From SZUA-430 sp040080835 (GTDB lineage: Bacteria; Pseudomonadota; Alphaproteobacteria; Micropepsales; Micropepsaceae), in assembly GCA_040080835.1 (NCBI GenBank), contig JBEBHP010000004.1, positions 218,977 to 282,976 of the forward strand: a stretch of DNA of 64,000 bases. The letters run 5' to 3'. The notes under the pieces were generated by a model, which had not been told where the DNA came from, did no database searches, and saw nothing but the letters and a program-made list of their open reading frames with translations. Made by a program: the position numbers and the translations under genes. Of the stretch, positions 44,067 to 52,421 are shown in pieces; position 1 is the stretch's first letter; every line of letters starts with the position of its first letter.

Positions 44067-44468
44067 ATGGAATTCGAATCCCTGTTTCGGCACTTTTGGT
44101 GGTTGATATTCCCGCTTTTTGGAATGTTCATGGGGTTTTGGGGAATGGCGTCGAGCGGGCGGCGCTCACGCGAAGCGATGGGGTTGATCAAGTCTTATGT
44201 CGATCAGGGAAAGGATCCTCCGCCGGAACTGATCAAGATTGCGTCGGGGGCGTCAGCGTATGACGGCGACTATCGTGTGTCACGCAAGCAATCCAACGGA
44301 TGGTCGTTTGTTGTTTTTGCGGCGATCTCGGTCGGATTTGGAACAGCCTATTTCATGGTTCGTCATGAACCGTTTTCATTTGCGTTTCTTCTGGTGGCCG
44401 TTGTGATGGGTGTCATGGCGCTTGGTGCACTCATGATGGCCCTGTTTCCGCAACGAAACGGGGAGTGA
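44067..44468 (+). CDS. Small membrane protein upstream of an ECF sigma factor
   Basis: 133 residues with a hydrophobic N-terminal helix (FRHFWWLIFPLFGMFMGFWGM), a soluble middle segment (MGLIKSYVDQGKDPPPELIKIASG) and two C-terminal helices (about 80-98 and 103-128). I do not recognise a family. It overlaps the sigma factor start by GTGA, so it is cotranslated with it and may be functionally linked. Confidence 0.76.
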   Translation: MEFESLFRHFWWLIFPLFGMFMGFWGMASSGRRSREAMGLIKSYVDQGKDPPPELIKIASGASAYDGDYRVSRKQSNGWSFVVFAAISVGFGTAYFMVRHEPFSFAFLLVAVVMGVMALGALMMALFPQRNGE

Positions 44469-45037
44469 GCGTTTCGGGCGACAGCGAACTTGTCAGACGG
44501 GCGCTTGGAGGCGACATGCGCGCGTGCTCGGCGCTTGTCGACCTGCACCATGGTGCGGTGCGCGGATTCCTTCGAAGGCTTACCGGAAATTCCAGCACGG
44601 CCGATGATGTCGCCCAGGACGCATTCGTGATTGCCTTTGAACGGCTGCCTGATTTTGCGGGACGTTCCACATTTCGAAGCTTTGTTTGTGGCATTGCGTA
44701 TCGTGTCTGGCGGGGGCAATATCGAACCCAGCGCCGCCGTGAAAGTCGGGAGGGTGCGTATGCCGAGCACGCAATGATCGAGAAGCCGCCCGCGCTGGAT
44801 GTTGATCTGTACCTGTCGCTTCGGCAGGCGATGGATACGCTTGAACCCGAGCAGCGTGCGGCTCTAGCTCTTTGTCTGGGCGCCGAGTTCTCACATGCTG
44901 AAGCGGCTTCAGTTCTTGGCTTGCCGCTTGGAACGGTCAAGTCGCACGTATCTCGTGGGCGGTTGAAGTTAAAGCAGATCCTGGGTGAGGGTGACGTCGG
45001 GGAAGTGTCTGATGAGGTCGAGAGCGATGACGACTGA
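44465..45037 (+). CDS. ECF-type sigma-70 factor
   Basis: 190 residues starting at GTG. Region 2 lies at about 20-75 (HHGAVRGFLRRLTGNSSTADDVAQDAFVIAFERLPDF), then a linker, and region 4 at about 115-175 (LEPEQRAALALCLGAEFSHAEAASVLGLPLGTVKSHVSRGRLKLKQ). It is a group IV sigma factor directing transcription of unknown targets. The adjacent membrane-protein genes on both sides overlap it and could include its antagonist. Confidence 0.88.
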   Translation: MSVSGDSELVRRALGGDMRACSALVDLHHGAVRGFLRRLTGNSSTADDVAQDAFVIAFERLPDFAGRSTFRSFVCGIAYRVWRGQYRTQRRRESREGAYAEHAMIEKPPALDVDLYLSLRQAMDTLEPEQRAALALCLGAEFSHAEAASVLGLPLGTVKSHVSRGRLKLKQILGEGDVGEVSDEVESDDD

Positions 45038-45347
45038 CAAGGACATCGCTGCAATGCTCAGCCGGGAAACATCCCGGCCCGATGCCGCCTTCAGGATGCG
45101 CGTGATCTCACAACTCTGCATTCGTTCCGAACGGACGATTGCTTTTCGAAGGGCACTCGTTGTCACCGGCGTGTTCGCGCTGATTGGTCTTGCCTTTGCG
45201 ACCATGATCCTGGTTGGTGTCATGCCGGACGGGATTGAAGCGCTGGCAATTGCTGCCTGTCTTACCGTTGCGGCATACGAGTTGGCGATGTGGTTGACTG
45301 AAGGCCACTCGTTGCTGGCCGGGCAACTGCGATGGTTCCGCTGGTAG
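45027..45347 (+). CDS. Small membrane protein, possible anti-sigma partner
   Basis: 106 residues with a soluble N-terminus (MTTDKDIAAMLSRETSRPDAAFRMRVISQLCIRSERT) and two helices (about 38-60 and 64-84). Its first 11 bases overlap the sigma gene. The layout suits a membrane anti-sigma factor, but it lacks a clear zinc-binding anti-sigma (ZAS) motif, so the role is only suggested by position. Confidence 0.62.
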   Translation: MTTDKDIAAMLSRETSRPDAAFRMRVISQLCIRSERTIAFRRALVVTGVFALIGLAFATMILVGVMPDGIEALAIAACLTVAAYELAMWLTEGHSLLAGQLRWFRW

Positions 45348-45503
45348 ATTGAAACGGCTGCGGCGGAATCCGGCCGAAATCAGTAAAATTGAAGCGCTGC
45401 GTTCATAAAGTTTGAAGGCTGCCGAAGGGGAATCCTTGATATTCTGCGGTTTGCTCCCCATCTTTGCAGGGTTCGTCGCTCTGACGAGTCGCGAGGAGTT
45501 GTC

Positions 45504-45812
45504 ATGCCCCAACCAGATGCAGCAGTTGAGCCGCCGGCTCCCACACAAGATGTTCAGGTTCGCACGTTCCCTTGGGATCGTCTGTTCCTTTCGATTTTCT
45601 ACGGTGCGATCGCATGGTTCGCGTTCTGGGGGCTGTTGTTCCTTGCCGTGATCATGTGGATCCTGATCGCAGTCAGTCGTGAGCCCCACGTCGAGTTCAA
45701 GCGCTTCCTGTCTGTCGGTGCGAAGTATGTAGGCCAATGCCTGGCTTATGTACTGACGATCAGCAGCGAAAAACCGTTCCCGCTCGGGCCGTTGCCGACC
45801 GCTGACAGCTGA
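45504..45812 (+). CDS. DUF4389 family membrane protein
   Basis: 102 residues: a Pro-rich start, RTFPWDRLFLSIFYGAIAWFAFWGLLFLAVIMWILI as one or two helices, and the family C-terminal segment RFLSVGAKYVGQCLAYVLTISSEKPFPLGPLP. The sequence matches DUF4389. GAGGAG precedes the ATG. Function is unknown. Confidence 0.85.
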   Translation: MPQPDAAVEPPAPTQDVQVRTFPWDRLFLSIFYGAIAWFAFWGLLFLAVIMWILIAVSREPHVEFKRFLSVGAKYVGQCLAYVLTISSEKPFPLGPLPTADS

Positions 45813-45828
45813 CAAGCCGCCAAGCTAG

Positions 45829-45855
45829 ATGGTTGTGGTCTGATGCCACAACCAT
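45829..45855. terminator. Hairpin between the convergent DUF4389 and GDYXXLXY genes
   Basis: Perfect 10-bp stem ATGGTTGTGG / CCACAACCAT with a 7-nt loop. It lies between two converging genes and has no strong T-run, so it is only a weak terminator candidate for either strand. Confidence 0.45.
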
Positions 45856-45894
45856 TTGCATTCTCGGGTAATTACATTCTCGGGCGCGCGGCAA

Positions 45895-46452
45895 CTAGAA
45901 AACGCCTTCCACATAAAATGCCTGACCGTTGCGTCGCACGGCCCTGATGGCCGAGCGGCCCTGCGGATTGACGGCGACATCGACGGTCAGGCTGCCCTTG
46001 CGGGCTTCTTCCTCGATCGCGTGTCCCGTCCCTTGGGGCACAAAGTAGCTCTCGACGCCATATGTCAGGCTGACATTCGCGGATGCATTGGCAGCCGGGT
46101 CATCCGCGTATTGAACGGTTGCCAGCAGGGCGACGTCTCCCGGGGACTGGGAAACCGGCTTGTGCGCAATTGCTACAGCATTCCAGATTCCATCGGACTG
46201 CTTCTGCACGGTGACGTAGGCTGTTTCTCCACTTGAGAACTTGTCGTCGCCTGCCAGCGTTGCCACATCGACGCGAGAGATGTCGTAGTTCAGCACAACG
46301 TAGTCGCCGCGAAACATGTCGCGCGGGTCTACCGGCACGACTTTGAGGGTCACCACGCGGGCTGAATCCAGCATCTGCTGACGTTCAAAAATCATGTAGG
46401 CAAGCGCCAGCGTCTGCAGGGCGACGACGATGAGAACGCGGAATGAAATCAT
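45895..46452 (-). CDS. GDYXXLXY domain protein
   Basis: 185 residues with one N-terminal membrane helix (SFRVLIVVALQTLALAYMI) and the defining motif in RDMFRGDYVVLNYDIS, about residue 45. Proteins of this kind are commonly encoded with DUF2157 membrane proteins, as here: the DUF2157 gene ends 13 bp upstream on the same strand. The ATG at 46452 follows GAGGAGG. Function is unknown. Confidence 0.86.
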   Translation of the reverse strand: MISFRVLIVVALQTLALAYMIFERQQMLDSARVVTLKVVPVDPRDMFRGDYVVLNYDISRVDVATLAGDDKFSSGETAYVTVQKQSDGIWNAVAIAHKPVSQSPGDVALLATVQYADDPAANASANVSLTYGVESYFVPQGTGHAIEEEARKGSLTVDVAVNPQGRSAIRAVRRNGQAFYVEGVF

Positions 46453-46465
46453 AGTGTGTCCTCCT

Positions 46466-47755
46466 CTAGCCCTGCACGGCAGTGTTAGTGCTGTTGACGA
46501 GACTTCGTCGCAGCGGTTCCAGCGCGAGCGCGAGCACAATCAGCAACACGCCGCCAACGGTGAAAAACACGGCCTGGTCCATGAGCCCACTGAAGAGTTC
46601 GAAATAGGTGTAGAGGACCCAAACGCCAAATGCAGCAACAGACCAGTTGACCACGAAGCGGTCGTCCATCCGCGCACCCCGGAACACGCTCCACAGAATG
46701 ACAACAAGCGTGCAGATCAGGTATGGGATGTCGAACCTGTCGGAATGCTCCGTGATGTTCATGACGTAGGAAATCGTCACGATTGCCGCGAATGCCGTTC
46801 CCGCCAGATCGATAGCAGTAGCACCCTTGCGCTGCATGGACAGCACAACCGCTCCAAGTGAAAGCAGTGACAGGATGATGGCACACAAGAGCCATGAGGA
46901 CGAAGAACCCCCTGGCTTGCCGTCAAAGAGATGCACGATCGAGAAAGCGACGAGAAACATGAAGAAAGCATAGTGGCCGACCATCAGCGCAACACCGTTC
47001 GGACCCGGTTCACGGATCTGGGTGACTGACCAGATCAGCAGCGGAAGGAAGACATAAAGCGACACTACCTCTGCATCGCTCCAGCCCAGCAAGGACTGAA
47101 TGCTGTCGTGCGAGATCACCAGCCACATGATCAGGCTGAGAGCGGACAGGTGAATCCCGGGACGCCATCCCAGGTATGTGGCTTGTGCTGCACACACCGC
47201 CCAAAACGGCAGGAACGGGAGATGAATGAACTGGTTGAAGTCAATTGTTTCCTGCCAGGTCCAGTAACTGCCGATCGCAAGGGCTGCAGCCAGCGCCGCG
47301 CGTGAGGGAACGAGGACTGCCGCTGCCAGAGCGCCGACGCCCCACAGCAGTGTACCGTCCGGGAAGTGGGAATTGATGTTGTATGTCTGGGCGATGAACC
47401 AGATGTTTGAGCCGAACAGCAGCACGCCGAGCAGCACAAACGCCTGAGCGATCAAATTGCGGCCGGATTGGTAGAATGCGACCGCCGCGGCATACGCCAG
47501 CCACATGCCGCCGAACAGCACGACCAACCTGACGGGCTTTGTCATCGCGGCCCAGTTGGCACCTACAAATGACAGTGCGCCAGCGCCGATGAGGATAGCG
47601 CCGAATACAGCGATGGTGGTTTCAAGTCGGCCAGTGGTCGACCCGTTACCGACACTTTCAAGGATTCGGTCCCTGTTCTCCGCGGGAACGAGGCCCGCCT
47701 TGATCCACTGTTCGAGGTCACGCTTCAGCTGAGTGATATAAAATGGTGGGCGCAT
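46466..47755 (-). CDS. DUF2157 family membrane protein
   Basis: 429 residues with a soluble head (MRPPFYITQLKRDLEQWIKAGLVPAENRDRILESVG) followed by many membrane helices from about residue 46 to the end. The head matches DUF2157. It forms an operon with the GDYXXLXY gene downstream; the pairing is known from many bacteria, but what the pair does is not. The ATG at 47755 is three codons inside the longest frame. Confidence 0.86.
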   Translation of the reverse strand: MRPPFYITQLKRDLEQWIKAGLVPAENRDRILESVGNGSTTGRLETTIAVFGAILIGAGALSFVGANWAAMTKPVRLVVLFGGMWLAYAAAVAFYQSGRNLIAQAFVLLGVLLFGSNIWFIAQTYNINSHFPDGTLLWGVGALAAAVLVPSRAALAAALAIGSYWTWQETIDFNQFIHLPFLPFWAVCAAQATYLGWRPGIHLSALSLIMWLVISHDSIQSLLGWSDAEVVSLYVFLPLLIWSVTQIREPGPNGVALMVGHYAFFMFLVAFSIVHLFDGKPGGSSSSWLLCAIILSLLSLGAVVLSMQRKGATAIDLAGTAFAAIVTISYVMNITEHSDRFDIPYLICTLVVILWSVFRGARMDDRFVVNWSVAAFGVWVLYTYFELFSGLMDQAVFFTVGGVLLIVLALALEPLRRSLVNSTNTAVQG

Positions 47756-47822
47756 AGGTGCCAATCCGCTTGTGTTCCGGTGACGCGAGGGCGTGTGCCC
47801 CTTTCGTCAACATGCGAACTGA

Positions 47823-49205
47823 CTATGCCGTAATTGTGGCTTTCTGCAAAATCGCGGCAAAGAAGCCATCGGTCCCGTGCTGGGCCGGGGAGAGGCGAAG
47901 CACTTTTTCCTTTCCGCAAGGCCACGGGGTGTTGCAAAGACCCTTCCAGACCTCGGCCGTATCGAGTTGTGTGAAGTCCGGGTGTGCCTGCAGAAAGTTT
48001 GTTACCTGTACGTCGTTTTCCGCTGGCAGCAGCGAGCAGGTGGCATAGACAAGATGACCACCCGGCATGACAAACTTCGAGGCTCGATCGAGAATCGCCG
48101 CCTGCAGCGCCGACAGTTCATCGATGTTTTCGGCATGGCTCGACCAGCGGACATCTGGATTGCGTCGCCAGGAGCCTGTGCCCGAGCACGGCGCGTCGAC
48201 GAGCACCCGGTGAAAGCGGTTGTAGAATTTCTTCATGGGCTTGCCGTCAGTCTCGGGGAGCTTGATGCGCTCGGCATTTTCCGCGCCGGCCCGCTTCAGC
48301 CTCAGCTTCGCGCGTGCCAGGCGCACGTCGCTGATGTCGGTGGCCACAATATGTCCCTTGTTTTGCATGGTCGCCGCGAGTGCCAGCGTCTTCCCGCCGG
48401 TGCCTGAACAGAAGTCCATCACCTGCATGCCAGGTCGTGCATCGCAGAGGAGTGCTGCCAGCTGTGAGCCTTCGTCCTGGAATTCGACGAGACCATCCTG
48501 GAAGCAACGTGACGCTGATACATTCGAACCAGCGGCGCATCGCAGACCCCAGGGGCTGTGCGGCGTTGGTTTGGCTTCGATCTTGTCCCAATGAAGGCGC
48601 TTGATCGCCTCTGCAATGTTTGTTTTCAGCAGGTTGACGCGCAGGTCGACCGGCGGTGCGTCAAGTGCTGCCGACATCTCCCGGGCGAAGTTCTTTCCCA
48701 GTGCGTTTCGCAGTCGAGACTCAAATGCTGGCGGACACTCGAGCCGGACAATTTCAGGCATGGCAGGGTCGTTCAGGTCTCTGCTGGCGACACGTCGCAT
48801 GAGCCTGAGGTCTTCGACGCCCGACATGTCGTCCCAGGTCTGGCCGTGCAAGGTGAAGGCAAGCCACGCGGACAAAAGCGAGGCCGGTGCGACGGTTTCT
48901 CCGAGTTGTTCCAGGTGCCATGCCAGACGCGCGCGGTGGCGGTTGATTCCGTAAAGATTCTGAACCACATGACGCCTACCATCGGGATGCAGTCCGCTGG
49001 CATTTCGTAGCGCCTTTGTGAGTGCCTGGTCGAGGGATGCACCGCGAGACTGCTGAATCAGGGCGTCGGCAATTGTACCCATCGCGACCGTTGAGTCGGG
49101 GTTTGGGTGCCGGGGTGCGACCGGGCTAGTGGCGCGTTTCAGCGCGCTCCCAGTTTTCCGGGGTTTTTTTGGTGCGGTTGTTCGTTTGATCGTTTGCAAG
49201 GCCAA
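47823..49205 (-). CDS. RsmB/NOP-type 16S rRNA (or RNA) m5C methyltransferase
   Basis: 460 residues including a basic N-terminal tail (about 1-40), an RsmB N-terminal region, and an SAM-dependent methyltransferase core. The SAM motif is VMDFCSGTGGKTLALAA, the two active cysteines are in VDAPCSGTGSWRRNPD and YATCSLLPAEN, and DEGSQ lies at about 258. The family methylates cytosine in RNA, here most likely ribosomal. The start is uncertain: TTG at 49205 (longest) or the ATG at 49082. It is divergent from btaA. Confidence 0.88.
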   Translation of the reverse strand: MALQTIKRTTAPKKPRKTGSALKRATSPVAPRHPNPDSTVAMGTIADALIQQSRGASLDQALTKALRNASGLHPDGRRHVVQNLYGINRHRARLAWHLEQLGETVAPASLLSAWLAFTLHGQTWDDMSGVEDLRLMRRVASRDLNDPAMPEIVRLECPPAFESRLRNALGKNFAREMSAALDAPPVDLRVNLLKTNIAEAIKRLHWDKIEAKPTPHSPWGLRCAAGSNVSASRCFQDGLVEFQDEGSQLAALLCDARPGMQVMDFCSGTGGKTLALAATMQNKGHIVATDISDVRLARAKLRLKRAGAENAERIKLPETDGKPMKKFYNRFHRVLVDAPCSGTGSWRRNPDVRWSSHAENIDELSALQAAILDRASKFVMPGGHLVYATCSLLPAENDVQVTNFLQAHPDFTQLDTAEVWKGLCNTPWPCGKEKVLRLSPAQHGTDGFFAAILQKATITA

Positions 49206-49292
49206 GTCTCACGCATTAGATAAAAGGTTTGCGGAACAAAGCACCCTTCGGCGGCGCCGCATTCGCCCTACATCGGATTCAAGCAATACCTC

Positions 49293-50510
49293 ATGGCCAA
49301 CAAACTTCTGCAGGAAGCCGCGGTCAATCACCGGCTGACGTCCAAGCGTGGCGTCATGGAACGTCTTTTTACAATGATGTTTCAGGGCTTTGTATACAAT
49401 CAAATTTGGGAAGATCCCGACGTCGACATGGCGGCACTGCGCCTTCAGCCAAATAGCCGCATCATCACGATCGCATCCGGCGGCTGCAACGTTGTTAATT
49501 ATCTGGCCGCGAACCCGGCGAAGGTCGTGGCCGTGGATCTCAATCCGAACCACATCGCCCTGACGCGGCTGAAGCTTACTGCCCTGCGGTATCTTCCGAC
49601 TTATGAAGATTTCTTTCAGTTCTTCGGCTATGCAAACACCAAGCGCAATCGCGACAACTTTGATGCGTATCTGGTTGATCGCCTGGACGAAACTTCGCGC
49701 AAGTATTGGCAACAGTCGGTGCCGATCCGCGGCCGCCGCATCAACATGTTTGCGCGGGACCTTTATCGTTACAGCCTGCTTGGGCGTTTCCTTGGCGTAT
49801 TGCAGACAGTTGCGCGTATGCACGGCAAACAGTTGAGCGAAATGCTGAACGCCAAGACACCCGCCGAGCAGCGCGCCATCTTCGATCGCGTGATCGCGCC
49901 ACTCTTCGACTCTCGGCTCGTGAAGGCTCTATCGAAGATGCCTGTTTCATTCTACGCATTGGGCATTCCGCCGGCGCAGTATGACGAACTCAGCAAGGCA
50001 TCGAACGGCGATCCGGCCGGGCTGATCCGTCAGCGGATTGAGAAGCTCGCGTGTGATTTTCCGATGGCACAAAACTACTTCGCCTGGCAGGCCTTCGGGC
50101 GTCGCTACGATACGCATGATCGCGAAGGCGTTCCGTCTTACCTGCAGGAGAAGACTTACAACGTCGTGCGCGAGCGCACCGACCGCGTCGAGACGCATCT
50201 TGCGTCGATGACTGATTTCCTGGCCAAGCAGACCGAGAAAAGCTTTGACGGCTATGTGTTGCTCGACGCACAGGACTGGATGAACGAGGATCAGATCACG
50301 GCATTGTGGGAGCAGATCACCCGCACGGCGGCGTCTGGCGCCCGCGTGATCTTCCGAACAGCGGGGCCTGACTCTCCACTTGAGCGCAAGCTGCCTCCCG
50401 AACTGATCGGGCGGTGGTCGTATCTCGCCGAAGACGCGCTGAGGTTCCATGATCAGGACCGATCGTCGATCTATGGCGGCTTCCACGTTTACGTCCTGAA
50501 AGGCAATTGA
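49293..50510 (+). CDS. btaA: S-adenosylmethionine:diacylglycerol 3-amino-3-carboxypropyl transferase BtaA (DUF3419)
   Basis: 405 residues, the first enzyme of betaine lipid (DGTS) synthesis: it transfers the 3-amino-3-carboxypropyl group of SAM to diacylglycerol. The DUF3419 hallmarks FVYNQIWEDPDVDMAAL, IITIASGGCNVVNYLAANPAKVVAVDLNPNH, and ending in FRTAGPDSPLERKLPPELIGRW are clear. The btaB start overlaps its stop by one base. No Pho box is evident upstream, though such genes are often phosphate-regulated. Confidence 0.92.
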   Translation: MANKLLQEAAVNHRLTSKRGVMERLFTMMFQGFVYNQIWEDPDVDMAALRLQPNSRIITIASGGCNVVNYLAANPAKVVAVDLNPNHIALTRLKLTALRYLPTYEDFFQFFGYANTKRNRDNFDAYLVDRLDETSRKYWQQSVPIRGRRINMFARDLYRYSLLGRFLGVLQTVARMHGKQLSEMLNAKTPAEQRAIFDRVIAPLFDSRLVKALSKMPVSFYALGIPPAQYDELSKASNGDPAGLIRQRIEKLACDFPMAQNYFAWQAFGRRYDTHDREGVPSYLQEKTYNVVRERTDRVETHLASMTDFLAKQTEKSFDGYVLLDAQDWMNEDQITALWEQITRTAASGARVIFRTAGPDSPLERKLPPELIGRWSYLAEDALRFHDQDRSSIYGGFHVYVLKGN

Positions 50511-51175
50511 TGTCGGCTTCCGGCGCGCCCTCAGATGCGCATAGTTCCATGGACCAGATGTATCGCCATCAGCGTTACATCTATGACCTCACGCGCAAGT
50601 ACTATCTGTTTGGCCGTGACAAGCTGATCGAAGAGTTGCCGGTTTCAGAGGGCGATCACATCTGTGAAGTCGGGTGTGGGACGGCGCGCAATCTTGTGCT
50701 GCTGGCCGGAAAGCGCCCGAGCCTGAACCTCTATGGCATCGATGCGTCGTCCGAGATGCTGAAGACAGCGCAGGCGTCTGTTGACGGCGTAGGTTTTGGC
50801 TCGCGCATCAAGCTGGGCACGGCGCTGTCGACGGATTTTACGGCTGCAGGGCTTGGACACGACAAGCCGTTTGATCGCCTCATCTATTCGTACTCGCTTT
50901 CAATGATGGATGACTGGCGGGAAGCGCTTGAGCATGGCTTCAGGCAGCTGAAGCCAGGTGGCACGGTTCATGTCGTCGACTTTGGCAACCAGGAGGGTCT
51001 GCCCGGCTGGTTCAAGAAGTTCCTGGGCGGATGGCTCAACCAGTTCCATGTGCGTTTCCGACCCGAAGTGCGCGCCTGGTTCGAGGCGCAGCAAAAGGCA
51101 GGCAAGGGCACGATGACTTACCGCAATGTGATGCGCGGCTATGCGTATCGCCTGGATTTTACGCTCAAGGGCTGA
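50510..51175 (+). CDS. btaB: N-methyltransferase BtaB (betaine lipid synthesis)
   Basis: 221-residue SAM-dependent methyltransferase. The SAM motif is HICEVGCGTARNLVLLAG at about 50-67 and the family segment SYSLSMMDDWREALEHGFRQLKPGGTVHVVDFG follows. It would methylate the homoserine headgroup nitrogen made by BtaA three times to give DGTS. The start ATG at 50510 overlaps the btaA stop (TGATG), giving tight coupling. Confidence 0.91.
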   Translation: MSASGAPSDAHSSMDQMYRHQRYIYDLTRKYYLFGRDKLIEELPVSEGDHICEVGCGTARNLVLLAGKRPSLNLYGIDASSEMLKTAQASVDGVGFGSRIKLGTALSTDFTAAGLGHDKPFDRLIYSYSLSMMDDWREALEHGFRQLKPGGTVHVVDFGNQEGLPGWFKKFLGGWLNQFHVRFRPEVRAWFEAQQKAGKGTMTYRNVMRGYAYRLDFTLKG

Positions 51176-51302
51176 ACCGGGACCTCTGTGGGCACAATGG
51201 CGGCATCCGGCCACGCCAGGAGCTCAGGTTTGGCCGAGATGCCGGGGTTGCATCTCGCGTACCAAACAGGCAAAACACCCTCCCGCAAACGCAATGCGGA
51301 AC

Positions 51303-51395
51303 GGAGCTGTGGCCGAGAGGCTGAAGGCGGCGGTTTGCTAAACCGTTATACGATCAAAAGTCGTATCGAGGGTTCGAATCCCTCCGGCTCCGCCA
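51303..51395 (+). tRNA. tRNA-Ser (GCU anticodon)
   Basis: 93-nt type II tRNA with CCA encoded at the 3' end (51393-51395). The acceptor GGAGCTG (51303-51309) pairs with CGGCTCC (51385-51391); the anticodon loop TTGCTAA gives GCU, reading AGC/AGU. The long variable arm ATACGA-TCAAAAG-TCGTAT and T-loop GGTTCGAATCC are in place. Confidence 0.95.
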
Positions 51396-52421
51396 GTCAA
51401 CCTTGAAATGCAGGGGTGTTCGCTAAATTCTCGCTCCGGGACGGAACACAAGTGGAGTCCTGCAGTGACGTTTCGAGTGCTGCCGCGAACAGCTCAACCT
51501 CAACCGCCGACTGAAGGACGACCGATTCTTGTTGCAGGTTCAACAACCCTGCCACTCTTCGCATTGTGGCAGCATCACCTAGAAGCCGCGCAACCTGCTG
51601 TTTTACAAGGCGCTCTCGCGAACGTCCGGACTCGTTTTCGTTTCCTTGCACGCGCCATTCCCTCATTGAACTTGAAACAAAACGTCCAAGCGGCGAATAG
51701 GTTCCTCGGCGCGCTAAATTATCCTAGCTACCGAGCGAGGCGGAGTATTCCCGCCGGCTCCGATGGTTAAGTTCGCGACCAGATCAGACAGTTCGCTGTC
51801 TAGACCAGGATATGTCGTAGCGAAGGCCCCCTGCTGAAAACGCTGCGGCCGTTGCGGTGAAATGCGATCGACACAAACCTTCGCCTGCGTGGGCAGTTCC
51901 TGCTCACCCAACCGGGCCGCTGCACCATGATTCCATCAGGGAGCCGACTGCGGGCAACTATGCAGTGAAAATCGTGCAAGCGAAACGGGACCGCCATTGG
52001 GTGGCAGGCGGCCCCATTTCTTTCACGCCGCGAGGCATCTCAGGGAAAGAGAGTTTGGCGCGATGGCAATACTAACGGCGAAGCGCTGGATTCGTTCCGA
52101 TTCGGAGGAAAGCACCGCGACCGTTGCATTGACCCGATGCCCTGTTGAAAACGCAGACCGCACCGAAGCGCACGGCCACGAAAGCCAGAATTTCGCGAAG
52201 GTTGTAATTTGATGATCGGTTGGCCCAGCCGTGGGGCGGGCGGTAGAGTGCTCACATGCGTGGTTTCCGGCTTGTTAAGATTTCGGGTAGGGCATGAACA
52301 CGTCGTGCGGAAATCCGCAAGACTGTTCCGTGGTGGATCATTTACAAAGCCCTGCCACAGTTGACGAATTAGGTAGAAATTGACGGGTATGGCCTAGGCT
52401 TCCGCTCTGCGGGAGTGGGTG
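51396..52421. other. Gene-poor stretch after tRNA-Ser, possible relic
   Basis: About 1 kb with only weak frames (for example 51408-51770 on plus, 51397-51666 on minus), none with a recognisable product or convincing start. A partial echo of the tRNA 3' end occurs at 51749-51763 (TCCC-x-CCGGCTCCG, compare 51379-51392). The stretch 52021-52400 likewise shows nothing I can name. Confidence 0.6.

Noticed and set aside
51408..51770. 120-residue frame after the tRNA
   Set aside because: No ribosome site or similarity I recognise; composition suggests chance in a relic region.
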